Assembly: GCA_036384795.1 (NCBI GenBank)
Contig: DASVLP010000033.1
Coordinates: 7,212-71,211, forward strand
Source: Andeanibacterium sp036384795
GTDB taxonomy: Bacteria; Pseudomonadota; Alphaproteobacteria; Sphingomonadales; Sphingomonadaceae
Length of the DNA stretch: 64,000 bases
Reading direction: 5' to 3'
In this document: positions 31,503-39,228 of the stretch, in pieces
Numbering within the stretch: position 1 is the stretch's first letter
Layout of the letters: each line of letters opens with the position of its first letter
Made by a program: the position numbers and the translations under genes
Notes under the pieces: model-generated
Databases searched by the model: none
Told to the model about the DNA's origin: nothing
Seen by the model: only the letters and a program-made list of their open reading frames with translations

Positions 31503-31975
31503 GCAAGGAAACGTCTTCCGATAACTCCTCCCCCCTCGCGGGGGAGGAAGGGGCCCGCCGCGCAGCGGTGGGAAGGAGAGGGGGCAAGCGCGACCTGCTT
31601 TCCTTGGCGAAGCGGATGCGGAGCGCACAGACCGACGCGGAGAGCAAGCTCTGGTCGATGTTGTGCGGCAAGCGTCTCAACGGCTGGAAGCTCAAACGGC
31701 AGGAGCAGATTGACGACTACATCGTCGATTTCGTGAACTTCGAGAAACGGCTGATCGTTGAGGCGGACGGCTCCCAGCATGCAGAGAGTCTGGCCGATGC
31801 TAAGCGCGATGCTTATCTAGTCGGCCAGGGTTTCGAGGTCCTTCGGTTCTGGAACAACGACATTCTGATTAATCCCGACGGGGTCGCGACCGCAATTCTC
31901 GCTACGCTCGAAACCCCTCTCCCCAACCCCTCTCCCGCAAGGGGAGAGGGGCTTACTGGAGCGATTAATGGCTGA
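31499..31975 (+). CDS. DUF559 (endonuclease-fold) protein bounded by repeat hairpins
   Basis: A 158-residue reading frame whose core (about residues 32-140) matches DUF559, a Vsr-like or restriction-endonuclease-fold family. Signature wording is MRSAQTDAESKLW, RRQ-like KRQEQIDDYIVDFVNFEKRLIVEADGSQH and VLRFWNND. Catalytic function is unproven in the family. The first 30 and last 20 residues are translated repeat hairpins (SSPLAGEEG, NPSPARGEG), so the native protein may be shorter, possibly starting at ATG 31617. The GTG start overlaps the thioesterase stop and the stop overlaps the lpd start. This is an odd insertion in a pyruvate dehydrogenase operon. Confidence 0.7.
   Translation: MSKETSSDNSSPLAGEEGARRAAVGRRGGKRDLLSLAKRMRSAQTDAESKLWSMLCGKRLNGWKLKRQEQIDDYIVDFVNFEKRLIVEADGSQHAESLADAKRDAYLVGQGFEVLRFWNNDILINPDGVATAILATLETPLPNPSPARGEGLTGAING
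31526..31548 (+). repeat. Repeat hairpin at the 5' end of the DUF559 gene
   Basis: TCCTCCCCC at 31526-31534 pairs exactly with 31540-31548 across a 5-base loop. The surrounding CTCCTCCCCC...GGGGGAGG wording followed by GGGCCCGCCGCGCAGCGGTGGG is a common dispersed repeat of GC-rich alphaproteobacteria (recollection). It lies in frame inside the predicted protein. Confidence 0.65.
31927..31951 (+). repeat. Repeat hairpin between the DUF559 core and lpd
   Basis: CCCCTCTCCC at 31927-31936 pairs exactly with 31942-31951 across a 5-base loop. It ends 16 bases before the lpd ATG, leaving the lpd ribosome-binding site (GGAG) free. It could modulate lpd expression or mark the edge of an inserted segment. 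Confidence 0.65.
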
Positions 31976-33377
31976 CCAATACGACGTGATCGTCCTCGGA
32001 TCGGGCCCCGGCGGCTATGTCGCGGCGATCCGAGCCGCGCAGTTGGGGCTCAAGACCGCGATCGTCGAGCGCGAATTGCTCGGCGGGATCTGCCTCAACT
32101 GGGGGTGCATCCCGACCAAGGCGCTGCTGCGCTCGGCGGAGATCTTTCACTACATGCAGCATGCGAAGGATTATGGCCTTTCCGCCAAGGGGATAGAGGC
32201 CGATCTGGAAGCGGTGGTGAAGCGCAGCCGCGGGGTGGCGAAGCAGCTCAACCAGGGCGTCACCCACCTGATGAAGAAGAACAAGATCGCCGTGCACATG
32301 GGCGAGGGCAAATTGCTCGGCCCGGGAAAGCTCGAAGTGAAGGGCGAAAAAGGCACCGAAACCCTCAGCGCCAAGCACATCATCGTTGCCACCGGCGCGC
32401 GGGCGCGCGACCTGCCGTTCGCGCCGGCCGACGGCAAGCGGGTGTGGACTTACCGCCACGCGATGACCCCACGGGAGATGCCAACCAAGCTGCTGGTGAT
32501 CGGCAGTGGCGCGATCGGAATCGAGTTCGCGAGCTTCTACCGCGACATGGGCGCCGAAGTGACGGTGGTCGAGATGCTCGACCGGGTGGTGCCGGTGGAG
32601 GACGCGGACGTTTCCGCGTTCCTCGAAAAGGCGCTGACCAAGCAGGGCATGACGATCATGACGGGGGCAGGCGTCGAGGAGCTGAAGACGAGCGACAAGG
32701 GCGTCTCGGCCAAGATCAAGGGCAAGGACGGCAAAGTCCAGAGCGCCGAGTTCAGCCACGCGATCGTCGCGATCGGGATCGTGCCGAACACCGAGAACGT
32801 CGGGCTCGAAAAGCTCGCCGAGATGGACCGCGGCTTCATCAAGATCGACCCCTACGGCCGCACCAAGACCAAGGGCCTGTGGGCGATCGGCGACTGCGTG
32901 CCCGGCCCGTGGCTGGCGCACAAAGCGAGCCACGAGGGCGTCACCGCCGCCGAGGCGATCGCGCAGGAGCTGGGCAACACAGACGTCCACCCGCACCCGC
33001 TCGACCGCATCGCGATCCCCGGGTGCACTTATTGCCGCCCGCAGATCGCCAGCGTCGGGCTGACCGAGGCTAAGGCGAAGGAAGCCGGCCACGCGGTGAA
33101 GGCCGGGACGTTCCCGTTCATCGGCAACGGCAAGGCGATCGCGCTCGGCGAGGCGGAAGGGTTCGTGAAGACGGTGTTCGACGCCAAGACCGGGGAACTG
33201 CTCGGCGCGCACATGGTCGGGGCCGAAGTCACCGAGATGATCCAGGGCTTCACCGTCGGCAAAGTGCTCGAGACCACCGAGGCCGAGCTGATGAACACGA
33301 TCTTCCCGCACCCGACGATCAGCGAATCGATGCACGAGAGCGTGCTTGCAGCTTATGGGCGCGCGTTGCACATTTGA
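31968..33377 (+). CDS. lpd: Dihydrolipoamide dehydrogenase (E3)
   Basis: A 469-residue flavoprotein that reoxidises dihydrolipoamide with NAD+. The FAD-binding GSGPGGYVAAIRAAQLG leads, then the redox disulfide C42-C47 (CLNWGCIPTKALL), the NAD-binding IGSGAIGIEFASFY, and AIGDCVPGPWLAHKA. The C-terminal dimer interface carries the catalytic His-Glu pair in FPHPTISESMHE. A good GGAG lies 7 bases before the ATG. It overlaps the DUF559 stop. It serves the pyruvate dehydrogenase E2 encoded upstream and possibly other 2-oxoacid complexes. Confidence 0.96.
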   Translation: MADQYDVIVLGSGPGGYVAAIRAAQLGLKTAIVERELLGGICLNWGCIPTKALLRSAEIFHYMQHAKDYGLSAKGIEADLEAVVKRSRGVAKQLNQGVTHLMKKNKIAVHMGEGKLLGPGKLEVKGEKGTETLSAKHIIVATGARARDLPFAPADGKRVWTYRHAMTPREMPTKLLVIGSGAIGIEFASFYRDMGAEVTVVEMLDRVVPVEDADVSAFLEKALTKQGMTIMTGAGVEELKTSDKGVSAKIKGKDGKVQSAEFSHAIVAIGIVPNTENVGLEKLAEMDRGFIKIDPYGRTKTKGLWAIGDCVPGPWLAHKASHEGVTAAEAIAQELGNTDVHPHPLDRIAIPGCTYCRPQIASVGLTEAKAKEAGHAVKAGTFPFIGNGKAIALGEAEGFVKTVFDAKTGELLGAHMVGAEVTEMIQGFTVGKVLETTEAELMNTIFPHPTISESMHESVLAAYGRALHI

Positions 33378-33423
33378 GCGCGCCGCCCGATCATTTCTTG
33401 CGACGCGCTGTTAGGATCGGCGA

Positions 33424-33984
33424 ATGAGCGAGGCCGAATATCTCGACGGGCGGCTCCTGCTGGCAATGCCAGGCATGGTCGACCCGAATTTCGAGCGTTC
33501 GGTGATCGCGTTGTGCGTGCACGACGCGCAAGGCGCGGTCGGGATCGGCGTCGGGCACTTGCGCGCCGGGATCCGCTTCCACAACCTGCTGCGCGAGGTG
33601 GGGGTCGATCCCGGCGTCGCGCCCGACCGGCCGGTGCATCACGGCGGTCCAGTCGAGCCGGGGAGGGGCTTCGTGCTCCATTCGCCCGACTGGCGCGACG
33701 ACGATACGATCGCGGTGCCCCCGCTCGGCGCGCTGTCGGGCTCGATCGCAGTACTGCGCGCGATCGCGGAGGGAAGGGGGCCCAAAGCCTGGCTGATCGC
33801 GCTCGGCTATGCCGGCTGGGGGCCGGGCCAGCTCGACGACGAGATGCGCTATCACGGCTGGTTCGCGGCCACCGGCCGGCCCGAGATCGTGTTCGAGACC
33901 GCAGTCGAGCAGCGCTGGCCGGCGGCCTGGAAAGCCGAAGGGATCAACCCGGCGCAGCTCGTCGGCCGCACCGGCACCGCCTGA
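33424..33984 (+). CDS. YqgE/AlgH family protein (UPF0301)
   Basis: A 186-residue protein of the conserved YqgE/AlgH family. Seen are LDGRLLLAMPGMVDPNFERSVIALCVHD near the N-terminus and the characteristic ALGYAGWGPGQLDDEM segment, followed by WF. The start ATG is at 33424, with GGATCGGCG upstream. Biochemical function is not established; AlgH was named for an effect on alginate in Pseudomonas. It lies 46 bases after lpd and is convergent with the radical SAM gene. Confidence 0.88.
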   Translation: MSEAEYLDGRLLLAMPGMVDPNFERSVIALCVHDAQGAVGIGVGHLRAGIRFHNLLREVGVDPGVAPDRPVHHGGPVEPGRGFVLHSPDWRDDDTIAVPPLGALSGSIAVLRAIAEGRGPKAWLIALGYAGWGPGQLDDEMRYHGWFAATGRPEIVFETAVEQRWPAAWKAEGINPAQLVGRTGTA

Positions 33985-33987
33985 GGC

Positions 33988-34965
33988 CTACTCGGCCGGC
34001 AGCGGCATCGGCGCGGAGCGGCCGAGCTTCTGCTTGCCGCGCCAGCGATCGAAGAAGCTCGCCTGGTGAACGCAGCTGACGGTGCAATAGGGGGCGCACT
34101 CTTTGGGGCTCTCGAACTCGCGGCGAATGTCCTCGCGCCCATATTGCGTTAGCGGAATGCCGGGCTCGCCGCGCTGCTGCGAGCAGTAATGAACCAGCCC
34201 GTCCTCGCAGATATAGAGATAGCGCCCGCCCGCGCGGCAGCTCCAGGCGTTGGGCTTGCCATCCAACAGGTTCTTCTGGAACAGCCAGTAGTTGAACCGG
34301 TGCGCGACCGAACCTTCGGCCATCAGCGTGTGATAGACCGCGCGCTGGCTCGCCGAAAGCGGGGCGAGGGTGCCGTCGCCGCCGTGGAGCACCCCGACGG
34401 TGTGCGAGAAGCCGAGCGCCCTGGCGGTGCGCGCGACTTCCTTGGCGTCCTGCGTGCGCTCTTCGGTGATGCCCAGCACCGAGTTGATGTTGACCTTGAA
34501 CGCGGCATGTTCGGACAACAGCTCGAGCTTGCCGCGCAGCGACTTCAGCGTCTTCTTCGAGACCTCGTCGGGCTTCACCCCGTCGATCGAGATCTGCAGC
34601 GCCTGAAGCCCCGCCTCGTTCATCGCCTCGATCCGCTCGCGGGTGAGCAGGAAGCCGTTGGTGATCGTCGTTGCGGTCATCCCGCGCGCGCGGATGTGCG
34701 CGATCACCGCTTCGTGGCCGGGATTGGTCAGCGGCTCGCCGCCGGTCAGGGTGATCACCCGGGTGCCGAGCTCGGCCAGGCGGTCGATGCGCGCGATAAG
34801 GACATCGAGCGGGATCGGCTGCGAAACTTTGTCGAACTCGTTGCAGTAGGCGCAGTCGAGGTTGCAGTAGCGGGTGACCACGAGGTGCGCGAGCAGCGGC
34901 TTTCCCGGCGCGAACAGTGCCGTCGAGAGATAGCGCGCCCCATCGCGCCAAGTCACGTCTGCCAT
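33988..34965 (-). CDS. Radical SAM protein with SPASM-like cysteine-rich C-terminus
   Basis: A 325-residue radical SAM enzyme. The cluster motif is C34, C38, C41 (YCNLDCAYC), followed by TLTGGEPLTNPG and ISIDGVKPDEV, as in SPASM/twitch maturases. The last 80 residues contain clustered cysteines (SCRAGG, YICEDGLVHYC, ECAPYCTVSC) that can hold auxiliary Fe-S clusters. The ATG at 34965 is chosen over an upstream in-frame start. SPASM proteins modify peptides or small molecules, but no precursor peptide is evident beside it. The neighbours are YqgE (convergent) and tRNA-Ser. Confidence 0.82.
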   Translation of the reverse strand: MADVTWRDGARYLSTALFAPGKPLLAHLVVTRYCNLDCAYCNEFDKVSQPIPLDVLIARIDRLAELGTRVITLTGGEPLTNPGHEAVIAHIRARGMTATTITNGFLLTRERIEAMNEAGLQALQISIDGVKPDEVSKKTLKSLRGKLELLSEHAAFKVNINSVLGITEERTQDAKEVARTARALGFSHTVGVLHGGDGTLAPLSASQRAVYHTLMAEGSVAHRFNYWLFQKNLLDGKPNAWSCRAGGRYLYICEDGLVHYCSQQRGEPGIPLTQYGREDIRREFESPKECAPYCTVSCVHQASFFDRWRGKQKLGRSAPMPLPAE

Positions 34966-35096
34966 TGCCGCTGTTCCGTATTTTGCCGCGGCGACCCCCG
35001 CCGCGCGGCGGTCTTGCCCAAGAGCTTCCGCGAACACAAGGGCGGCCTGCCGCGGGACCGCGCTGTTCCGGCGCGAATTCGCGCCCGGGCGAGAGT

Positions 35097-35129
35097 GCCG
35101 TCCTTCAGCCTGGCGGACAGGGTGGGATT
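35097..35129. repeat. Partial copy of the tRNA-Ser 3' end and downstream sequence
   Basis: The 16 bases at 35097-35112 match 35191-35206, and the next 17 (35113-35129) match 35221-35237 inside tRNA-Ser. The upstream copy lacks the 14 bases (35207-35220) that complete the hairpin next to the tRNA. It therefore carries the CCA end, the acceptor-stem 3' strand and part of the T arm. It may be a remnant of duplication or an old integration. Confidence 0.7.
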
Positions 35130-35199
35130 GTCCTTCGGACGTCTCCGCGCTGCGCGCTTCGACTCCGAACCCTTGGGTTCTTTCCGAACCGCCGTCCTT

Positions 35200-35220
35200 C
35201 AGCCTGCCGGGGGCAGGCTG
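35200..35220 (-). terminator. Hairpin at the 3' end of tRNA-Ser
   Basis: A perfect 9-bp stem (35200-35208 with 35212-35220) and 3-base loop begin within the CCA-coding positions. There is no T tract after it in the tRNA direction, so it may be a processing or weak termination structure. Confidence 0.4.
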
Positions 35221-35308
35221 GCGGACAGGGTGGGATTCGAACCCACGAAGGACTTGCGCCCTTGGCGGTTTTCAAGACCGCTGCCTTCAACCACTCGGCC
35301 ACCTGTCC
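35219..35308 (-). tRNA. tRNA-Ser(UGA), CCA encoded
   Basis: A 90-base tRNA on the minus strand. The acceptor stem is GGACAGG/CCTGTCC. The anticodon stem GCGGT/ACCGC encloses loop CTTGAAA with anticodon TGA. A long variable arm (AAGGGCGCAAGTCCTT) marks it as class II serine tRNA. The T stem is GTGGG/CCCAC with TTCGAAT loop, discriminator G, and an encoded CCA. It decodes UCA and related serine codons. Confidence 0.95.
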
Positions 35309-35425
35309 GCTGGAAGTGGCGGCTAGCGCGCCATTTTCGCTTTGTCACCTCGTGACTCGGGCGGCGATAGACGATACGCCAACGCAACGAGCGCGAATGC
35401 GCCTGGGGAGAGGAGCGAGAGCACA

Positions 35426-36322
35426 ATGAACAGGTTCACCATTGCCGCGCTGGCGATCGTCGCCACGCTGGGTTGGGCGGCGCCCGCTTCGGCGCAATTC
35501 TTCGGCGGCGGGCCTTGCGATCGCGGCGATCTTCAGCAGGTGGCGGAAAAGTACATTCAGGCGCAGCGCGACGGCAAGCCCGGCGATCTGCCGTTCGGCA
35601 ACGAGTGGGTCGACTACAAGGAGAACAACCAGGTCTCCACGATGTACAGCGGCGGGATCATCGGCAAGCCGCAGAAGATCGACTGGTACCGCCTGATCCT
35701 CGATCCCGACGAGTGCAAGTTCATGGCCGAGATCATCATCACCGATCCGGCCCACCCTTACGTGCTGGCGACCCAGGCGAGCGTCGCCGGCGGGACTGCG
35801 ATGGGGCCGTTCGACACGATCGTGACCGACGCGGGCGACTGGCTGTTCGATGCGAATTACACGCTGAAATACGCGAAGTCGGAAGATTGGTCGGTAATCC
35901 CTGAGGCCGAGCGCAACACCCGCAAGGAATTGATCGCCGCGGCCGACGCCTATCTCAATTCGTTCAAGGACAAGAGCATCCAGGTGCCATGGGGCACGCC
36001 GTGCGACCGGCTGGAAGGCAGCGCCTACACCGGCAACGGCTCGCCCACCGACAGCTGCAACGTCGGCGTTCCGGAGGGGGTCGACCTGGTGAACCGGCAG
36101 TACGTGGTCGACCCGACGATCGGCGCGGTCGACGTGTTCATGGACTTCGGCAAGAACCAGCGCGCCGACAGCCACCTGTTCCGCATCGAGCACGGCAAGA
36201 TTCGCTACGTCCACACCGTGACCAACTGCGGGGATTCGGATAACTGCGGCTTCGATTCGTTCAAGAAGATGCTGGAAAAGAACCCGAAAATGCATCCCGA
36301 CCTCGTCGCCAAGGCGGGGTGA
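35426..36322 (+). CDS. Exported protein of unknown function (DUF8021-like)
   Basis: A 298-residue protein with a clear Sec signal peptide (MNRFTIAALAIVATLGWAAPASA, cleavage before QFF). The mature part starts CDRGDLQQVAEKYIQA and has five more cysteines, including CDRLEGSAY and NCGDSDNCGF, so disulfides are likely in the periplasm. The pattern of two NTF2-like halves (a repeat of AEKYIQAQRDG and AADAYLNSFKD) resembles secreted DUF8021-type proteins, recognised from memory and not verified. Polar start ATG 35426 has AGGAG upstream. No operon partner: tRNA-Ser is upstream in the opposite orientation and mltB follows after 58 bases. Confidence 0.65.
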   Translation: MNRFTIAALAIVATLGWAAPASAQFFGGGPCDRGDLQQVAEKYIQAQRDGKPGDLPFGNEWVDYKENNQVSTMYSGGIIGKPQKIDWYRLILDPDECKFMAEIIITDPAHPYVLATQASVAGGTAMGPFDTIVTDAGDWLFDANYTLKYAKSEDWSVIPEAERNTRKELIAAADAYLNSFKDKSIQVPWGTPCDRLEGSAYTGNGSPTDSCNVGVPEGVDLVNRQYVVDPTIGAVDVFMDFGKNQRADSHLFRIEHGKIRYVHTVTNCGDSDNCGFDSFKKMLEKNPKMHPDLVAKAG

Positions 36323-36380
36323 GGCCACGGCTCGGCTCGGCGGCCTTCACCGGGCGCGCGGCATGTGACAGGATGGCCGC

Positions 36381-37415
36381 ATGAAACTTCGTGCCCCGTT
36401 CCTCGCACTCGCGCTGCTCGCCTGCCTGGGGCCGTTGGCTCCCCAGGCCCGGGCCCAGGTGGCGCCCGGCGAGCTTTCGTTCGACGCGTACCTCCAGCTG
36501 CTTGCCGCGAAGGCGCGCGCGGCGGGGGTGAGCGAGGCGACGATCCAGTCGATGACCGCCGGCCTGACGCCGAACGACCGGGTGATTGCGCTCGACCGCT
36601 CGCAGCCGGCGGGGCCGCCCGGAAGCGGCTTTCCCCCGCTCGCGCCGTACCTTGCGAGCCACATCGACCGCGCGCGGATCGACCAGGGGCGGGCGATCTA
36701 CCAGGCTTCCGCGGCTCAGGCCGCGCGGATCGAGCAGACTTACGGCGTCCCGGCGAAGATCGTGATCTCGATCTGGGGGCACGAGACCGCTTACGGCAGC
36801 GTCACCGGCGACTTCGACCTCGCGCGTTCGCTGGCCAGCCTCGCCTGGGAGGGACGCCGGCGGGACCTGTTCGAGACCGAATTCGTCGACCTGCTGAAAA
36901 TGGTCGACAGCGGCGTCCCGCGCTCGCAGCTCCACGGCAGTTACGCCGGCGCGTTCGGCAACCCGCAGTTCCTGCCCAGCGTCTACTTGCGCCTTGCGGT
37001 CGATGCCGACGGCGACGGGCGCAAGGACATCTGGAACGACCGGGCCGACACGCTGGCCTCGATCGCGAACTACTTCCGCGACGCCGGCTGGCGCGCCGGC
37101 CAGCCGTGGGGCGTAAGAGCGAGCGTGCCGCCAGGCTTCGACGTCGGCGCGTGGCGCGGCAAGCTGATGGCACCGACCTGCCCGCGCGTGCACGAGCGTT
37201 TCAGCCAGTGGAAGACGGTCGCCGAATGGCGCCGGCTGGGCGTCGTGCCGCAGGCGCCGATCGGCGAAACAGTGTTAACCAGCCTGTTCCAGCCCGACGG
37301 TCCGGGCACTCGCGCGTGGCTCTTAACCGGGAATTATAGGGTTATCCTCGAATATAATTGCTCGAACTACTACGCTATGAGTGTGGGGTTGCTTGCAGAT
37401 GAGATTGCCCAGTGA
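36381..37415 (+). CDS. Lytic murein transglycosylase (MltB family)
   Basis: A 344-residue peptidoglycan lytic transglycosylase. A signal peptide (ending QARA) is followed by the MltB/SLT_2 domain. The catalytic glutamate is in ISIWGHETAYGSVTGDF, and SYAGAFGNPQFLPSVYLR and DIWNDRADTLASIANYF are the family motifs. The C-terminus ends with YNCSNYYAMSVGLLADEI, the conserved pseudo-repeat. It cleaves MurNAc-GlcNAc bonds, giving 1,6-anhydro ends. The 3' end overlaps the RlpA-like gene by 17 bases, so both act together on the septal or lateral wall. Confidence 0.9.
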   Translation: MKLRAPFLALALLACLGPLAPQARAQVAPGELSFDAYLQLLAAKARAAGVSEATIQSMTAGLTPNDRVIALDRSQPAGPPGSGFPPLAPYLASHIDRARIDQGRAIYQASAAQAARIEQTYGVPAKIVISIWGHETAYGSVTGDFDLARSLASLAWEGRRRDLFETEFVDLLKMVDSGVPRSQLHGSYAGAFGNPQFLPSVYLRLAVDADGDGRKDIWNDRADTLASIANYFRDAGWRAGQPWGVRASVPPGFDVGAWRGKLMAPTCPRVHERFSQWKTVAEWRRLGVVPQAPIGETVLTSLFQPDGPGTRAWLLTGNYRVILEYNCSNYYAMSVGLLADEIAQ

Positions 37416-38532
37416 CCGGCCGTTCGGCCGTTTCTTTCCGCTGATCCTCGCCACTGCACTGGCCGGCTGGACCGGCCCTGCCGCAGCGCGCGATGCCGGT
37501 CCGCCCCCGGCGAAACCGACCGGCCCGGCGGCCGACTATCCGGTGGTCGTCGGCGAGCCCTATACCGCCGGCGGGGTGAGCTTCACCCCCGAGGACAAGC
37601 TCAACTACGACGAAGTCGGCTATGCCGCGATCGATCCGAAAGGCGGAACCGCGATCTCGGGTGAGCACCACACCTTGCCGCTGCCGAGCTACGTCGAGGT
37701 GACGTCGCTCGACACCGGCAAGACGATCCTGGTGCGGCTCGAGCGGCGCGGGCCGATGGACGGCACCCAGCTGATCGGGCTCTCGCCGGGAGCGGCGGCG
37801 CAACTCGGGGTGAGCGCCGGAGCACCGGTGCGCGTGCGGCGGGTCAATCCGCCCGAGCAGGAACGCGCGTTGCTGCGCGAAGGCAAGCGGGCCCCGGCGC
37901 GGATCGATACGCCGATGGGGCTGGTCAACGTGCTGCGTCGCAAGCTTCCGGGCGGGGCAGGGACCTTGGCCGCCGCTTCGTCGACCGACCTGACGGCCAA
38001 GCCGGCTCCGGCTCGCCAGGCGCCCGCGCCTGCAGCTGCGCCCGCTGCCGGCCCAGCTTCTGCGGAGCCTGCATCGCAAGCCGTTGCGGCAAGCGCGCCG
38101 CCGCCGTTGCCTCCGCTCGAGCCGACCGGCGCGGCCAAGCGGGACATGAAGCCGGTCACCGCGACCATCCGCAGGCCGGGGGAGCCCGATTTCCCGTGGA
38201 TCGCGACGTCGCAGAAGGCGGCGCCAAAAGAGCCGCAGAAGGCGCCGGCGAAGCAGGCTGCCGTGCCGCCTGCAGCCAAGCCCGCTGCGAAGGCCACTGC
38301 CGCCCCTGCCACCGTCGCGTCGGGCAAAGGGTTCGTCGTCCAGGCGGGAGCGTTCTCGACGCGCGAGCGTGCGCAAGGCGTCGCCAGCAGGATCGGGGGC
38401 TCGGTCAGCAGCGCCGGCAAGCTCTACCGCGTGCGCACCGGCCCGTTCGGCTCGCGCAAGGACGCCGAAGCCTCGCTCGCCAAGGTCAAGGCCGCCGGCT
38501 ACGGGGACGCCCGAATCTATCCGACCGGCTAA
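37399..38532 (+). CDS. RlpA-like double-psi beta-barrel protein with SPOR domain
   Basis: A 377-residue exported protein. A signal peptide (about 1-32) is followed by an RlpA-type DPBB domain (about 50-150: SGEHHTLPLPSYVEVTSLDTGKTILVRLERRGPM). A long Pro/Ala linker leads to a C-terminal SPOR domain (about 305-377: FVVQAGAFSTRERAQ...YRVRTGPFGSR) that binds denuded septal glycan. Typical RlpA has NDRGP where this protein has ERRGP, so the catalytic aspartate appears lost. It may be a structural rather than lytic homologue. The start overlaps the mltB stop. The expected dacA gene does not follow. Confidence 0.8.
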   Translation: MRLPSDRPFGRFFPLILATALAGWTGPAAARDAGPPPAKPTGPAADYPVVVGEPYTAGGVSFTPEDKLNYDEVGYAAIDPKGGTAISGEHHTLPLPSYVEVTSLDTGKTILVRLERRGPMDGTQLIGLSPGAAAQLGVSAGAPVRVRRVNPPEQERALLREGKRAPARIDTPMGLVNVLRRKLPGGAGTLAAASSTDLTAKPAPARQAPAPAAAPAAGPASAEPASQAVAASAPPPLPPLEPTGAAKRDMKPVTATIRRPGEPDFPWIATSQKAAPKEPQKAPAKQAAVPPAAKPAAKATAAPATVASGKGFVVQAGAFSTRERAQGVASRIGGSVSSAGKLYRVRTGPFGSRKDAEASLAKVKAAGYGDARIYPTG

Positions 38533-38592
38533 CCGTCCGCGCTGCTCGCAAACCGTTGCCGCGCTCGCGTGATGGCGTGCTAGGTGGCTGGC

Positions 38593-39228
38593 ATGAGCGG
38601 ACGATTCATCGCGCTGGAAGGCGGCGAAGGGGCGGGCAAGTCGACCCAGGCCCGCCTGCTCGCCGACGCGCTGCGGGCGCGCGGGCTTTCCGTCGTGCTC
38701 ACGCGCGAGCCCGGCGGCACCCCCGGCGCGGAGGCAATCCGCTCGTTGCTGCTCCATCCGCCGCACGAAGGGTGGGGCGCGCAAGCCGAGGCGCTGCTGT
38801 TCGCCGCGGCGCGCGCGGATCACGTCGAGAAGCTGATCCGCCCCGCGCTGGCCGAAGGCAAATGGGTGATCTGCGACCGGTTCATCGATTCGACGCGCGC
38901 CTACCAGGGCGGGGGCGGGGGCCTTTCTGACGCAGATATCCTCGCGCTGCACCGGGTCGGCAGCGGCGGGCTGCTGCCGGATCTGACGATCCTGCTCGAA
39001 GTGCCGCCGAATGTCGCCGAGGCGCGGCTCCAGGCGCGCGACGGGGATGCCAGCGACGCGATCGGCGGGCGCGACGCGGCTTACCACGCGCGCGTCGCGG
39101 CACGCTTCGCGCAGCTCGCGCAAGCCGAACCGGATCGCTTCGCAAGGCCCCGCACGACCGGCACCCGCGAGGAAACGCACGAGCAGATCATCGCCGCGCT
39201 CGCACCGCTGCTGGAGCGCGCCGCGTGA
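38593..39228 (+). CDS. tmk: Thymidylate kinase
   Basis: A 211-residue dTMP kinase. The P-loop is GGEGAGKST (9-17), with the DR motif CDRFIDSTRAYQGGG and the lid region with GGRDAAYHARV. It phosphorylates dTMP to dTDP using ATP. ATG 38593 is preferred to a GTG three codons upstream. The stop overlaps the GTG start of holB, so the two are coupled, the usual alphaproteobacterial order. Confidence 0.94.
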   Translation: MSGRFIALEGGEGAGKSTQARLLADALRARGLSVVLTREPGGTPGAEAIRSLLLHPPHEGWGAQAEALLFAAARADHVEKLIRPALAEGKWVICDRFIDSTRAYQGGGGGLSDADILALHRVGSGGLLPDLTILLEVPPNVAEARLQARDGDASDAIGGRDAAYHARVAARFAQLAQAEPDRFARPRTTGTREETHEQIIAALAPLLERAA

